This document shows positions 32,867-41,160 of a DNA stretch of 64,000 bases, in pieces (within the stretch, counting starts at the first letter, position 1; every line of letters begins with the position of its first letter). Where the stretch lies: assembly GCF_001469955.1 (NCBI RefSeq), contig NZ_LOPU01000001.1, forward strand, positions 16,171 to 80,170, given 5' to 3'. A program made the translations under genes and the position numbers. This DNA comes from Haloprofundus marisrubri. Lineage in GTDB: Archaea; Halobacteriota; Halobacteria; Halobacteriales; Haloferacaceae. The notes beneath the pieces were generated by a model. The model saw only the letters and a program-made list of their open reading frames with translations. It made no database searches and was not told the origin of the DNA.

Positions 32867-33418
32867 TCACTCGACGCGCCGAAACAGGCTGGGGTAGTCG
32901 CGGACGACGCCCGCCGAATCGACCGGAATTTCGGCGGAGAACCCGCTCGTCAGACTCTCGTATCTAAAGCGGCCGCCGTCGGCGTCGGCGGGGTCCAAGC
33001 AGGTGTACCGCTGCCGAACTGCTGACACCGTCAGCGACGGAACCGAGACGTACACCATCGAGAGCGTCGCCGACTCGCCAGTTGCGAGGTTCAGGCGGCG
33101 AATCGGGAGCGCGTTCGTAAAGGGGGTCGCCGAGATATCCACGTCCAGACAGCCGTCGAGTTCGGGAATCGGCGCACCGTCGTCGTCCCACCTTCCCTCG
33201 CCGTCAGCCGAGAGACGGAGACGCTTCTCGGAGTCAAACGAATCGACCGACACCGACCGAACGCGTCCGTCGGCGTCGCAGTCCAGCGCGTATCGAATCC
33301 GGTACCGTTCGTCGTCGGTAGCGCCGAGAACGACCGACTCCGCCGACAGCGGTTCGAGGTCGTACCGGAGATGTTCGAGTCCGACGCCGTCGTCGGGTTC
33401 CCAGAGTACGTCGTGCAT
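32867..33418 (-). CDS. Putative glycolipid-binding family protein (PF06475-like)
   Basis: 183 residues. The whole sequence follows the pattern of the family once called DUF1089 and later described as glycolipid-binding: LEHLRYDLEPLSAESVVLGA, YRIRYALDCDADGRVRSVSV, EGRWDDDGAPIPELDGCLDV, DISATPFTNALPIRRL, LSMVYVSVPSLTVSAVRQRY, and ending DSAGVVRDYPSLFRRVE. The conserved TPFTNALPIRRL and DYP...FRR motifs are clear. It is predicted to be a cytoplasmic beta-barrel of the spoVR/LolA-like shape; the ligand in haloarchaea is unknown. Monocistronic between hisB and the zinc-finger gene. Confidence 0.87.
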   Translation of the reverse strand: MHDVLWEPDDGVGLEHLRYDLEPLSAESVVLGATDDERYRIRYALDCDADGRVRSVSVDSFDSEKRLRLSADGEGRWDDDGAPIPELDGCLDVDISATPFTNALPIRRLNLATGESATLSMVYVSVPSLTVSAVRQRYTCLDPADADGGRFRYESLTSGFSAEIPVDSAGVVRDYPSLFRRVE

Positions 33419-33476
33419 ACTCGACCCGCGATTGCGAACGCGAAAGCGCGTTCGGTCTCTCCTCGACGAGTTCGGT

Positions 33477-34268
33477 TCAGCCGCGGTGGAGTTGGCCGTT
33501 TCGCTCGGCGAGGACCCCCCGGTCGATAGCGTAGTCGAGGATGTCGCGTACTTCCGCGTCGTCGAGGTCGTACGCGCCGGAAGCGAGCGACTCGATTTCC
33601 GCGCGGTCGACGGGGAACTCGCGGTTCGAGAGCAGTCGCATCACGGTTCTGAACTCGGCTGGCTCTTCCGTGGGTGCAGAGGAGTCGGTGTCGGCGGTGT
33701 CGACGTCGGGGGCGTCGTGGTCAGGGTCGAACTCGCCGTCGTCGGTCGTTTCCGACGCACCGGGAGTCGGTTCGGCATCTGTCGACGGAGTGTCGACGTC
33801 GGTCGGCGGTGCGTCGGTCGGCGGTGCGTCGATAGTGATGCCAGCGGCGTCGGCCGCGAGCGGGTCGTCGAAGCCGGTGGTGTCGATGGCGTCGCCCGGC
33901 GGCGGTGGCGTCGATTCCACGCCCGCGTCTGTCTCTATAACATCCGCGTCTTCGTCTGCCTCGGTAGTCGGTGTCGTCTCGTCAGCGCCGGGCGAGTTCG
34001 GTGACGTGGGTGGCGAGTGTGGTGACTCCGACGGCGACGGGGAGACGGCGTCCGGAGACGGGGATGGGGGCGGAGCCTCGGAGTCGCTCCCACCGAGCAC
34101 GTCGACGATTGGTTCGAGGACGGTGCCGAGTTTCTTCCGGCAGGTCGTACAGAGCACGACCGTCCGTTGTTGTTCGTCGGTCGGGTCGAACCGCGGCGGG
34201 ACGACGGCGAATTCGGTGAGGCCGTCGCCAATCTCTCCGCAGAAGTAACACGAGTCGAGGTCGGCCAT
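33477..34268 (-). CDS. Zinc-finger protein with Pro/Thr-rich linker and C-terminal helical domain
   Basis: 263 residues from the ATG at 34266-34268. The N-terminal 45 residues hold a ribbon-type finger: CYFCGEIGDG, then CTTCRKKLG. The middle (about 65-185) is a low-complexity Pro/Ser/Asp/Thr segment with PPTDAPPTDVDTPSTD units. The last 60 residues form a small winged-helix-like domain: FRTVMRLLSNREFPVDRAEI, ESLASGAYDLDDAEVRDILD, YAIDRGVLAERNGQLHRG. Likely a nucleic-acid- or transcription-machinery-associated protein (inference). A much longer read-through frame upstream of 34268 is not used because it runs antisense to other genes. Confidence 0.8.
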   Translation of the reverse strand: MADLDSCYFCGEIGDGLTEFAVVPPRFDPTDEQQRTVVLCTTCRKKLGTVLEPIVDVLGGSDSEAPPPSPSPDAVSPSPSESPHSPPTSPNSPGADETTPTTEADEDADVIETDAGVESTPPPPGDAIDTTGFDDPLAADAAGITIDAPPTDAPPTDVDTPSTDAEPTPGASETTDDGEFDPDHDAPDVDTADTDSSAPTEEPAEFRTVMRLLSNREFPVDRAEIESLASGAYDLDDAEVRDILDYAIDRGVLAERNGQLHRG

Positions 34269-34362
34269 ACCGCAGACGCGCGGGCCGGCGGCTAAAAACC
34301 CACGGCGCGGCGAGCGGACGGCCACAACTAAGACCGAGAGGCGCACACGGACTCGCAAGCGA

Positions 34363-34866
34363 ATGTTCGACGAAATCATGGAGAAGTTCGAGGGGAGTCC
34401 GAGCCAACAGGCGGTCATCCGTCTGCTCCTCGAACGCGGCTTTTCGGTCAACGACGAGGGACGCGTCGTCTCCGGCAGCATCGAGATTCCGAACACCCAG
34501 ATTGCGCGCGAAATCGGCGTCGACCGCCGCGTCATCGACTCGACGACCGACGCGATTCTGGACGACGACGACCTGCGACCCATCTTCCAGAACATCAGCG
34601 CGATTCCGAGTCTGTTGAGTCTCGCGCCCGTGTTGGATTTGGCGGCGCTCACCGTCGAAGTCGGCGACGCCGACGAACCGGGTATCGTCGCACAGATTAC
34701 GACGCTGTTGGCCGACGAGGGTATCAGCATCCGCCAGACCGTCAGCGAGGACCCCGAGTTCACCGACGAACCCAAACTGTACATCGTCACCGACGACCCG
34801 ATTCCGGGTGACCTGCTCAACGAGATTTCGGCGCTCCCGTTCGTCCGCCGCATCAGCCTCGCCTGA
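34363..34866 (+). CDS. HTH-ACT regulator of amino-acid metabolism
   Basis: 167 residues. N-terminal 70 residues are a winged-helix-like reader: SPSQQAVIRLLLERGFSVND, PNTQIAREIGVDRRVIDSTT. The C-terminal ACT domain (about 90-167) reads LAALTVEVGDADEPGIVAQI, TTLLADEGISIRQTVSE, LYIVTDDPIPGDLLNEISAL, the usual beta-alpha-beta-beta-alpha-beta shape that senses amino acids. Haloarchaea and methanogens carry small ACT regulators of this kind. Which amino acid it senses is not visible. Divergent from the zinc-finger gene with 94 bases between the two start codons. Confidence 0.85.
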   Translation: MFDEIMEKFEGSPSQQAVIRLLLERGFSVNDEGRVVSGSIEIPNTQIAREIGVDRRVIDSTTDAILDDDDLRPIFQNISAIPSLLSLAPVLDLAALTVEVGDADEPGIVAQITTLLADEGISIRQTVSEDPEFTDEPKLYIVTDDPIPGDLLNEISALPFVRRISLA

Positions 34867-34935
34867 GTGGTTCGCGCCTCGAAGCCCGACCGTCGATGAA
34901 CAGCGTCATTTACCCTGACGGTCCAAGAGTCGCGC

Positions 34936-35409
34936 ATGGAAGAGCCGATTGCCGCCCAGTCTAACGAGCCGACGTCGACGGAGAGTGCGGGCCTCGTCGT
35001 CGGCCGTCTCGTCGCCGGACAGGCGGCGTTCGTCGCGGCGACCATCCATCTGTGGTGGGGGTTCCCGCGGATGCTGGCGTATCTGCAGGCGGGGTCGTTC
35101 GTCGACCCGCGGCCGTATCTGTTCGTCCCTTCGGGACTGGTGCTTCTGGGCGTCGTCGGCGCGATGCTGCTCGGCCGCCGCGACAAGGCGCTGTACGCCG
35201 TCGCCGCGGCGGTGCTCGCGGCGTACGTCCTCGGCTACGCGTGGTGGCATCTCGGCGACCACGGTGGGCTCGTCCCCGGCGGTCACGCACTGGGGCCGCT
35301 TGCGACCATCCTCGAACACCTCCTCGCTCAACCCCGTGACTTCGTGTCGATGTTCGCCGAACTCGTCGGACTCGGGGCGTTCGCGGCACTGCTCGCCTTC
35401 GACGACTGA
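34936..35409 (+). CDS. Four-helix membrane protein, function unknown
   Basis: 157 residues. After an acidic N-terminus the first hydrophobic stretch is LVVGRLVAGQAAFVAATIHL, followed by WWGFPRMLAYLQAGSFVDPR, then YLFVPSGLVLLGVVGAMLLG, LYAVAAAVLAAYVLGYAWWH and FVSMFAELVGLGAFAALLAF. Several Trp and His residues lie near the membrane faces (TIHLWWG, WWHLGDHGGL, GGHALG, EHLLAQ), which could be metal- or haem-linked but this is speculation. Ends 52 bases before the IMPACT gene. Confidence 0.78.
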   Translation: MEEPIAAQSNEPTSTESAGLVVGRLVAGQAAFVAATIHLWWGFPRMLAYLQAGSFVDPRPYLFVPSGLVLLGVVGAMLLGRRDKALYAVAAAVLAAYVLGYAWWHLGDHGGLVPGGHALGPLATILEHLLAQPRDFVSMFAELVGLGAFAALLAFDD

Positions 35410-35461
35410 GCGAGCGAACGACAGAGACAACCCTTTCTTTCCGCGCCTCGCGCACACGACC

Positions 35462-36088
35462 ATGACCGACGCCTATCGCACCGTCGCCGGTCGGGCGAGC
35501 GCGCAGTTCGAGGTGAGAGGTTCGGAGTTCATCGGCTACGTCGCTCCCGCCGACGACGTCGACGCGGCGGAGGCGTTCGTCGCCGAAATCGAAGAGAAAC
35601 ATCCCGACGCCAGTCACAACGTCCCCGCCTACCGCGTCCCCGCGGGTCCCGTCTCCGCGTCGAATCCGGGCGACGTGATGCTCCGTGAGTACCAGAGCGA
35701 CGACGGTGAACCGACCGGGTCGTCGGGCAAACCGGCGCTGAACGTACTCGTCCAACAGGACATCAGAAACGTCGTTGCCGTCGTGACGCGCTACTACGGC
35801 GGCACCAACTTGGGTGTCGGCGGCCTCGCTCGGTCGTACTCCCGCGCGGTCAAGGAGGCCGTTGACGCGGCGGGCGTCGTCGAGGAACTGCCGCACGAGA
35901 CGTTCGCTCTCGATACCGAGTACGACGACTCGGGTACTGTTCGAGGGATTCTGGAGAGCGCGGGCGTCGAGTTCGATGCCGACTACGGCGAGACGGTCGA
36001 GTTCGAGGTCCGCGTCCCCGTCGACGACGCCGACGAACTCCGTGAACGACTGCGGAACGCGACGAGCGGACGGGTCGGCGTCGAGTAA
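35462..36088 (+). CDS. IMPACT/YigZ family protein
   Basis: 208 residues from the ATG at 35462. Two-domain fold: the N-terminal IMPACT domain includes RGSEFIGYVAPADDVDAAEA, EEKHPDASHNVPAYRV, DDGEPTGSSGKPALNVLVQQ, VVAVVTRYYGGTNLGVGGLA and RSYSRAVKEAV; the C-terminal ferredoxin-like domain follows. This matches YigZ and its eukaryotic relative IMPACT, a translation regulator; the archaeal role is unknown, though a link with stress or ribosome function is plausible. Normal family length. A 25-base tandem duplication covers its stop codon. Confidence 0.93.
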   Translation: MTDAYRTVAGRASAQFEVRGSEFIGYVAPADDVDAAEAFVAEIEEKHPDASHNVPAYRVPAGPVSASNPGDVMLREYQSDDGEPTGSSGKPALNVLVQQDIRNVVAVVTRYYGGTNLGVGGLARSYSRAVKEAVDAAGVVEELPHETFALDTEYDDSGTVRGILESAGVEFDADYGETVEFEVRVPVDDADELRERLRNATSGRVGVE

Positions 36089-36121
36089 CCGACGCTGGGT
36101 CGGCGTCGAGTAGTCGGCGCT
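36072..36121. repeat. 25-base tandem duplication over the IMPACT gene's stop
   Basis: First unit 36072-36096 (gggtcggcgtcgagtaaccg...) and second 36097-36121 (gggtcggcgtcgagtagtcg...) match at about 22 of 25 bases. The first carries the last codons and stop of the gene, so the second is an extra copy after it. Confidence 0.75.
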
Positions 36122-36122
36122 C

Positions 36123-36136
36123 AGCGAGCGCTCGCT
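36123..36136. repeat. 14-base palindrome AGCGAGCGCTCGCT
   Basis: Perfect palindrome directly after the 25-base duplication. Could be a small hairpin that ends the upstream message, though no T-run follows. Confidence 0.4.
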
Positions 36137-36195
36137 GGACAGGTGCCGGACGCTCGTGAACGCTCACATAGTTCCGGCAGCGACACACTGAGGGC

Positions 36196-36212
36196 GAGCG
36201 ATTGCATCGCTC
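36196..36212. promoter_or_regulatory. Inverted repeat GAGCGAT-TGC-ATCGCTC before the oxidoreductase
   Basis: Perfect 7-base arms with a 3-base spacer, ending 5 bases before the ATG at 36218. Could be an operator or an mRNA hairpin masking the start. Confidence 0.4.
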
Positions 36213-36217
36213 AGTAC

Positions 36218-37408
36218 ATGACCGAACGAGACGAGGCGAGCGAAGTTGACGAGGTGGAGGAGGCGTACGAGGCCATCGTCGTCGGCGGCGGCATCGTCGG
36301 CGCGTCCACCGCGTACCACCTCGCCCGCGAAGGGTGCGAAACGCTGCTCGTCGACCGGCGCGACGAGGGCAGAGCAACCGACGCGGGCGCGGGCATCCTC
36401 TCGGCGGCGACGAGCAGCAGAGGCAGCGACAGCACGTGGTTCGACTTTGCGACGACGGCCGTCGACTACTACGACGAACTCGTCGCGGCGCTCGAAGACG
36501 AACAGGACGGTCCCCACGGCTACGCGAAGCGAGGCCTGCTGAACGTCGCGTTCGGCGACGACGAAGTCGAACAGTACGACGAAGTGCTCGAACGAATCCG
36601 CGAGCGACAGGCCGCCGGTGGGCCGCCAGCGGAGGGGACGGTTCACGAACTCAGTGGCGAAGAGGCCCGAGAACACTTTCCGCCGCTCGGCGAGACGAAG
36701 CGCGCGTTCTACTACGACGACGCCGCCCGCGTCGACGGGCAGACGTTCGAGGGTGCGCTCCGGCGTGCGGGCGAGGCCCATGGCTTGGACACGCTGGAGG
36801 CGAGCGTCGACTCGCTCGTTCTCGACGGTGACGAGGTGGTTGGCGTCGTCGTCGAGGGAGACGAAGCAGACGAGGAAGACGAACTCGCCGCCGACGCCGT
36901 CGTCGTCGCCGGTGGGGCGTGGTCGAACGACTTCGGCGAGCAGTTGGGCGTCGAGATTCCGGTCGAACCCCAGCGCGGCCAAATCGTCCACTTGGACCTC
37001 GACGCCGACACCGAAGGCTGGCCCATCGTCAGCCCCTACCGCCACAAGTACATGGTGTCGTGGGACGACGGCCGCGTCGCCGTCGGCGCGACCCGCGAGA
37101 CGGGGTCCGGATTCGAGCCACGAACGACTGTCGACGGCCTCCACGACGTGTTCGGCGAGATTCTCCGCGTCGCTCCCGGACTCGGCGACGCGTCGCTCCG
37201 CGAAGTCAGAGTCGGCCTGCGACCGCTCGCCGAGGACGGCCTGCCCGTCTTGGGCGGAGTTCCCGGCGTCGACGGCGCGTTCTTGGCGACGGGTCACGGA
37301 CCCAGTGGCCTGCAACTGGGCCCCTACAGCGGCAAACTCGTCGCCGACGCGGTCCGCGGCGAGGATGTGAGCGAGGTGTTGAAACCGTTCGGCGTCGAGC
37401 GGTTCTGA
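36218..37408 (+). CDS. FAD-dependent oxidoreductase (DAO family, D-amino-acid/glycine-oxidase-like)
   Basis: 396 residues from the ATG at 36218. The dinucleotide-binding motif is AIVVGGGIVGASTAYHLARE, with LVDRRDEGRATDAGAGILSA just after. A substrate-cap region lies between about 90 and 270, and the C-terminal FAD closing motif is GHGPSGLQLGPYSGKLVADA. This is the DadA/SoxB/ThiO-type fold that oxidises amino acids or N-methylated substrates. The cap has the two-residue patterns of the family but not enough to name the substrate. Preceded by the palindrome-rich intergenic stretch. Confidence 0.88.
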   Translation: MTERDEASEVDEVEEAYEAIVVGGGIVGASTAYHLAREGCETLLVDRRDEGRATDAGAGILSAATSSRGSDSTWFDFATTAVDYYDELVAALEDEQDGPHGYAKRGLLNVAFGDDEVEQYDEVLERIRERQAAGGPPAEGTVHELSGEEAREHFPPLGETKRAFYYDDAARVDGQTFEGALRRAGEAHGLDTLEASVDSLVLDGDEVVGVVVEGDEADEEDELAADAVVVAGGAWSNDFGEQLGVEIPVEPQRGQIVHLDLDADTEGWPIVSPYRHKYMVSWDDGRVAVGATRETGSGFEPRTTVDGLHDVFGEILRVAPGLGDASLREVRVGLRPLAEDGLPVLGGVPGVDGAFLATGHGPSGLQLGPYSGKLVADAVRGEDVSEVLKPFGVERF

Positions 37409-37466
37409 ATCTGACGAGTAGTTAGCCGTCTGAAAGTTTATTGCGAGGGTCGGCGTACCGCAGCGT

Positions 37467-37811
37467 ATGCTCCTCCAACTCGGCGATGTTAGCCCGTCGT
37501 TTTTCGACACCGTGAGACTCGTCGCCCTCGCGGCGGCGACGTTCGCAGTGACGTACGCTGTCGCGCGTCGCGTTCTCTACGCAGTCGTCGACTGGACGTT
37601 CACCGGCGTCGAATCGCCCCCACTCGTCCGGTACGGAACGACGGGTGCGAACGCGCTTTCGCTTCTCGTCGCGTTCGCGCTGGCTGTCGGCGTGGTCGGA
37701 TTCGGGTCGTTCCAACTGTTTTTCGCGCTGCTTTCGGTCGTCGGTCTCACCGCGTTCGCCGGCGTCGCGTATCGAGTCGAGCGAGCGCTGGCGAAACGGC
37801 AGTACGGCTAA
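37467..37811 (+). CDS. Small membrane protein, function unknown
   Basis: 114 residues. Three hydrophobic segments: VRLVALAAATFAVTYAVARR, NALSLLVAFALAVGVVGFGS and FFALLSVVGLTAFAGVAYRV, with an Arg-rich turn after the first. The arrangement resembles the membrane part of a mechanosensitive-channel-like protein without its beta domain, but I would not assign that. A TATA-like agtttattg lies about 30 bases before the ATG. Confidence 0.72.
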   Translation: MLLQLGDVSPSFFDTVRLVALAAATFAVTYAVARRVLYAVVDWTFTGVESPPLVRYGTTGANALSLLVAFALAVGVVGFGSFQLFFALLSVVGLTAFAGVAYRVERALAKRQYG

Positions 37812-37849
37812 ATCGGGTGACGTGAAACCGGGAGAAGAAACAGCGAACG

Positions 37850-40558
37850 TTAGTCGGTCGTCGGCGACGCAGACGACGGTTCGGCGCGTTCGCCCTCCAT
37901 CTGCCGGCGGTTCCGCAGCGCCAACGCACCGAACAACACCGCACCGACGCCGCGGAGCGCCAAGTCGAGCGTCAGAATCTCGATGCCGACGCTCGTGCCG
38001 CCCGCCGCGAGGAGCGTGAACACCGGGTCCAGAAGCATCTGCGGAGCCATCAGCAGAATCGAGGAGACGCCGAACAGCACCCGTTCTGCGGTGCCCACCG
38101 GCGAGTAGAAGTAGCCGATGATGGTCGGTCCGAGCGCGAGCACCCCGAGGAACAAGCCGACAATCGGAATCGCAACCTCCGGGACGAAGTAGCCGATATC
38201 GGCCACGTCGGCGAAGGTGAGGATGTGGTACTGCTCGGTGCTCTCACCGCGGATGAGCAGGATACCCGGCGCGAAGACGAACGCGAACGGGACGATGGCT
38301 TTGTTCAAAGAGAGCGTGAACGCCTCGATACCCGTCTTGAACGGGTCGGATTTTGCGACCCCGGAGGCGGCGTACGCGGCGACGGCCACCGGCGGCGTGA
38401 TGTCGGCGATGACGCCGAAGTAGAGGATAAAGAGGTGCGCCGCCAGCAGCGGGATGTTCGCCAGTTCCGAGATTGCGCCGCCGAGCAGCGCGACGAGGAT
38501 GATGTACGTCACCGTCGTCGGCATCCCCATTCCGAGGATGATAGAGGAGATGGCGGTGATGACGAGTAGCAAGATGAGCGACCCGCCGGAGACGGCCTCG
38601 ATGAGCGCGACGAGGTTCGGGCCGAGACCGGAGACGCTGATGACGCCGGGGATGACGCCCGCGGCGGCGACGGCGACGACGACCACCGTCGCGGTACGCG
38701 CGCCCGACTCCATCGCCTTCAGGACGAACGTCCCGAAGCGGTAAGCGTTGTTGTCGGCGAGCGAGGGGCGGCCGAAGGCGTTGGCCGTCGTCTCCGCGGC
38801 GTCGTCGACAGCGCCGTCGTATTCGAGCAGCGGTGCTTTGAGATTCGGCCGCGCGACGAGGAACGCCACGCTCACCAGCACGATGATGATGCCGAGTTGA
38901 CCGGCCGCGGCGTCGAGCGCTGCCCGCAGCGACACGCCGCCGGTTCCCGCACCGGTCAGTGCGCCGGCGATTCCCGCGCCCGTGAGCAGGTTCGCAACCG
39001 TCTCCAGCGTGAACAAGCCGACAATAGTCCCGATGAGCGGGATGCGCGTCTGTTCGTTGTAGGTGGCGACGAGCGCGATGAGCGCGACGATGGCCACGAT
39101 GGTGTACCACGCCGACCGAGAGACCGAGTAGCGGATACCGATGAGGTAGACGAGCAGCAACACGATGGGCGCGAGGTAGAACCAGCCGTTTCGCAGGTGT
39201 CTGCCGACGGCGACGAGTTCGGAGGGGTCGACGCCGCCGATACCCGCCCGCGACGCTTCGAGGTGGACCATCACCCAGACGCCGAAGAAGAACACGATGG
39301 CGGGAATCGCCGCGGCGATGATGACCTCGTCGTAGGAGACGCCGACGAACTCGACGATGAGGAACGCCGCCGCACCCATCACCGGCGGGAGAATCTGCCC
39401 GCCCGAGGAGGCGGAGGCTTCGACGCCGCCGGCGAACTCGGGGCGGTAGCCCGAGCGCTTCATCAGCGGGATTGTGAACGCCCCCGTCGTGACGGTGTTG
39501 GCGATGGAGGAACCGCTGATGGTTCCCATGAAGCCGCTAGAGAGAATGCTCGCCTTCGCGGGACCGCCTTTGCGCGACCCGGTCATCGAGTACGCGAGGT
39601 CGATGAACCACTGGCCAGCGCCGCTCATCTCCAAGAACGCACCGAACAGGATGAAGATGTAGATGTAGCGGACGCTCACTTCGACGGGGACGCCGAAGAC
39701 GCCGTTTGCGGTGTTGTACCAGAGGTTCTGGATGACCGAGTCCCACGACGCCGACAGCGTCGAGAGGATGCCGAGATACGGGATGTCTTGGGGGATGTTG
39801 CCGGCGTAGCGCGCGTAGAGGATGAACACCGAGACGATAGCCATGAGCAGCGTCCCGAGCGTCCGGCGGGTGGCTTCGAGGACGAGGAGGACCCCGATAG
39901 CGCCGAGAACGAACGCGTACGACACCTCGTCGAGCGGGATGCCGAGCGCTGAGACGGCGTCGACGACCGGCGCGAGGAACGGATAGATTTCACCGGTAGT
40001 GCGACCCGACCCGAGGCCGAGCGCCCGCATCGTCTGGACCTCGTCGTAGTCGGTAATCATGTACGCCGCCGTCAGCGCCGCCAAGAAGGCGAGCACGAGG
40101 TCGACGGGCGTCACCCGCCGACGGTACGGGTCGGCGATGGCCCAGCGGACGCCGGAGCGGACGCTCGTCGCCGCCCGTGTCGACGGGTGGTCGGCCCCGA
40201 ACCGCCGTTCGAGTCCGGGGACGACCCGCGCGAGTCGCCGCGAGATGGCTCCGTCCGGCGACGTCGCCGGATACAGCATGAACGCGAGGATGAGTGCGAA
40301 CACGACGTGAATCGCGCGAATCTGTAGCTGTTGGAGCGCGGCGAGTCGAACCGTCCCCACGACGGGGAGCGTCACCTCGAAGATGAACCCGCGCGCGGCG
40401 AGCCACATCTGAAACGCCGAGAAACAGATGCCGATGACCGCGACGGCGACGGCGGCGATGCCGCGGAGGTTCCGTTTTCGCTCCAGTTCGTCGATGAGTT
40501 CTTGCTGCTCCTTTTCGGAGAGTTCCTCTTCGTCCGGTTGAGTGTCGTCGACAGTCAT
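37850..40558 (-). CDS. TRAP transporter fused permease (4TM/12TM, TAXI type)
   Basis: 902 residues, a fusion of the small (about four helices) and large (about twelve helices) TRAP membrane subunits in one chain. The cytoplasmic start is DEEELSEKEQQELIDELERK. The large part carries GSRKGGPAKASILSSGFMGT, ISGSSIANTVTTGAFTIPLM and SSIILGMGMPTTVTYIILVA, conserved in TRAP-T fused permeases. These Na+-linked carriers use a periplasmic-type binding protein to import carboxylates or glutamate-like solutes. ATG overlaps the DUF1850 gene's stop (ATGA). Last gene of the TAXI-DUF1850-permease operon. Confidence 0.93.
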   Translation of the reverse strand: MTVDDTQPDEEELSEKEQQELIDELERKRNLRGIAAVAVAVIGICFSAFQMWLAARGFIFEVTLPVVGTVRLAALQQLQIRAIHVVFALILAFMLYPATSPDGAISRRLARVVPGLERRFGADHPSTRAATSVRSGVRWAIADPYRRRVTPVDLVLAFLAALTAAYMITDYDEVQTMRALGLGSGRTTGEIYPFLAPVVDAVSALGIPLDEVSYAFVLGAIGVLLVLEATRRTLGTLLMAIVSVFILYARYAGNIPQDIPYLGILSTLSASWDSVIQNLWYNTANGVFGVPVEVSVRYIYIFILFGAFLEMSGAGQWFIDLAYSMTGSRKGGPAKASILSSGFMGTISGSSIANTVTTGAFTIPLMKRSGYRPEFAGGVEASASSGGQILPPVMGAAAFLIVEFVGVSYDEVIIAAAIPAIVFFFGVWVMVHLEASRAGIGGVDPSELVAVGRHLRNGWFYLAPIVLLLVYLIGIRYSVSRSAWYTIVAIVALIALVATYNEQTRIPLIGTIVGLFTLETVANLLTGAGIAGALTGAGTGGVSLRAALDAAAGQLGIIIVLVSVAFLVARPNLKAPLLEYDGAVDDAAETTANAFGRPSLADNNAYRFGTFVLKAMESGARTATVVVVAVAAAGVIPGVISVSGLGPNLVALIEAVSGGSLILLLVITAISSIILGMGMPTTVTYIILVALLGGAISELANIPLLAAHLFILYFGVIADITPPVAVAAYAASGVAKSDPFKTGIEAFTLSLNKAIVPFAFVFAPGILLIRGESTEQYHILTFADVADIGYFVPEVAIPIVGLFLGVLALGPTIIGYFYSPVGTAERVLFGVSSILLMAPQMLLDPVFTLLAAGGTSVGIEILTLDLALRGVGAVLFGALALRNRRQMEGERAEPSSASPTTD

Positions 40559-41058
40559 GGCGTCATCTGGTGCAGTATACTACGGTGTTCGACGTGAATT
40601 CGTACGGTGTCACCGCCCGAGCGTGCGACGAGGTCGTACGTCTCGTCGCCGACGTGGAGTCTGTGCCCGGCGACGTCGCCGGGCGAGACGTACAGTTCCG
40701 AGAGCCGAACGTCGTCGGGGTAGGTGACGAAGCTCCCGTTCTTTCGGGTGACGTTCGCCTGCGCCGGGAACCCCCAGCCGTAAGAGGAGAACTCCATGCG
40801 CGTCATCACGAGTTCGTCGCCGCGGACGGCGTACACGTCGCGGACGGGACTGCCCTCGACGCTGTGGTTGTACGCGAGCGTCACCGTCGTGTCGTTTGCG
40901 ACGGGTGCGGTGAACAGTCGTTCGCCGGTTTCGGCGTCTTCGACGACGAGCACACGGTCGGGTTGTGCCGCCACCGCGCCGCCGGCGACGACGAGTGCGA
41001 GCACGACCAAGGAAACGAACGCGACGCCGACCGACCGGCGGTCGAAGCCGTCGCTCAT
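40555..41058 (-). CDS. DUF1850 membrane-anchored protein of a TRAP-TAXI system
   Basis: 167 residues. A single N-terminal transmembrane segment (VGVAFVSLVVLALVVAGGAV) leads to an extracytoplasmic beta domain: RVLVVEDAETGERLFTAPVA, VTLAYNHSVEGSPVRDVYAV, MEFSSYGWGFPAQANVTRKN, VRIHVEHRSILHQM. The HSVEGSPV segment is the mark of DUF1850 proteins that sit beside TAXI-type TRAP genes in many prokaryotes. Probably helps the binding protein or permease; role unproven. Its stop overlaps the permease ATG. Confidence 0.85.
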   Translation of the reverse strand: MSDGFDRRSVGVAFVSLVVLALVVAGGAVAAQPDRVLVVEDAETGERLFTAPVANDTTVTLAYNHSVEGSPVRDVYAVRGDELVMTRMEFSSYGWGFPAQANVTRKNGSFVTYPDDVRLSELYVSPGDVAGHRLHVGDETYDLVARSGGDTVRIHVEHRSILHQMTP

Positions 41059-41160
41059 GGTCGGCGCGAAGAACGGATGGTCAATGGAACGTGCATCTGT
41101 ACGGGTCAGGTGACCGCACCGTCGGATGCGGTCGGCCCAGCAGTGTCGGGTCGAGTGCGC

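Noticed and set aside
34269..35186. Extension of the zinc-finger frame upstream of 34268
   Set aside because: The extra 306 residues run antisense to the ACT gene and the membrane protein. The MADLDSCYFCG start fits the finger at the N-terminus.
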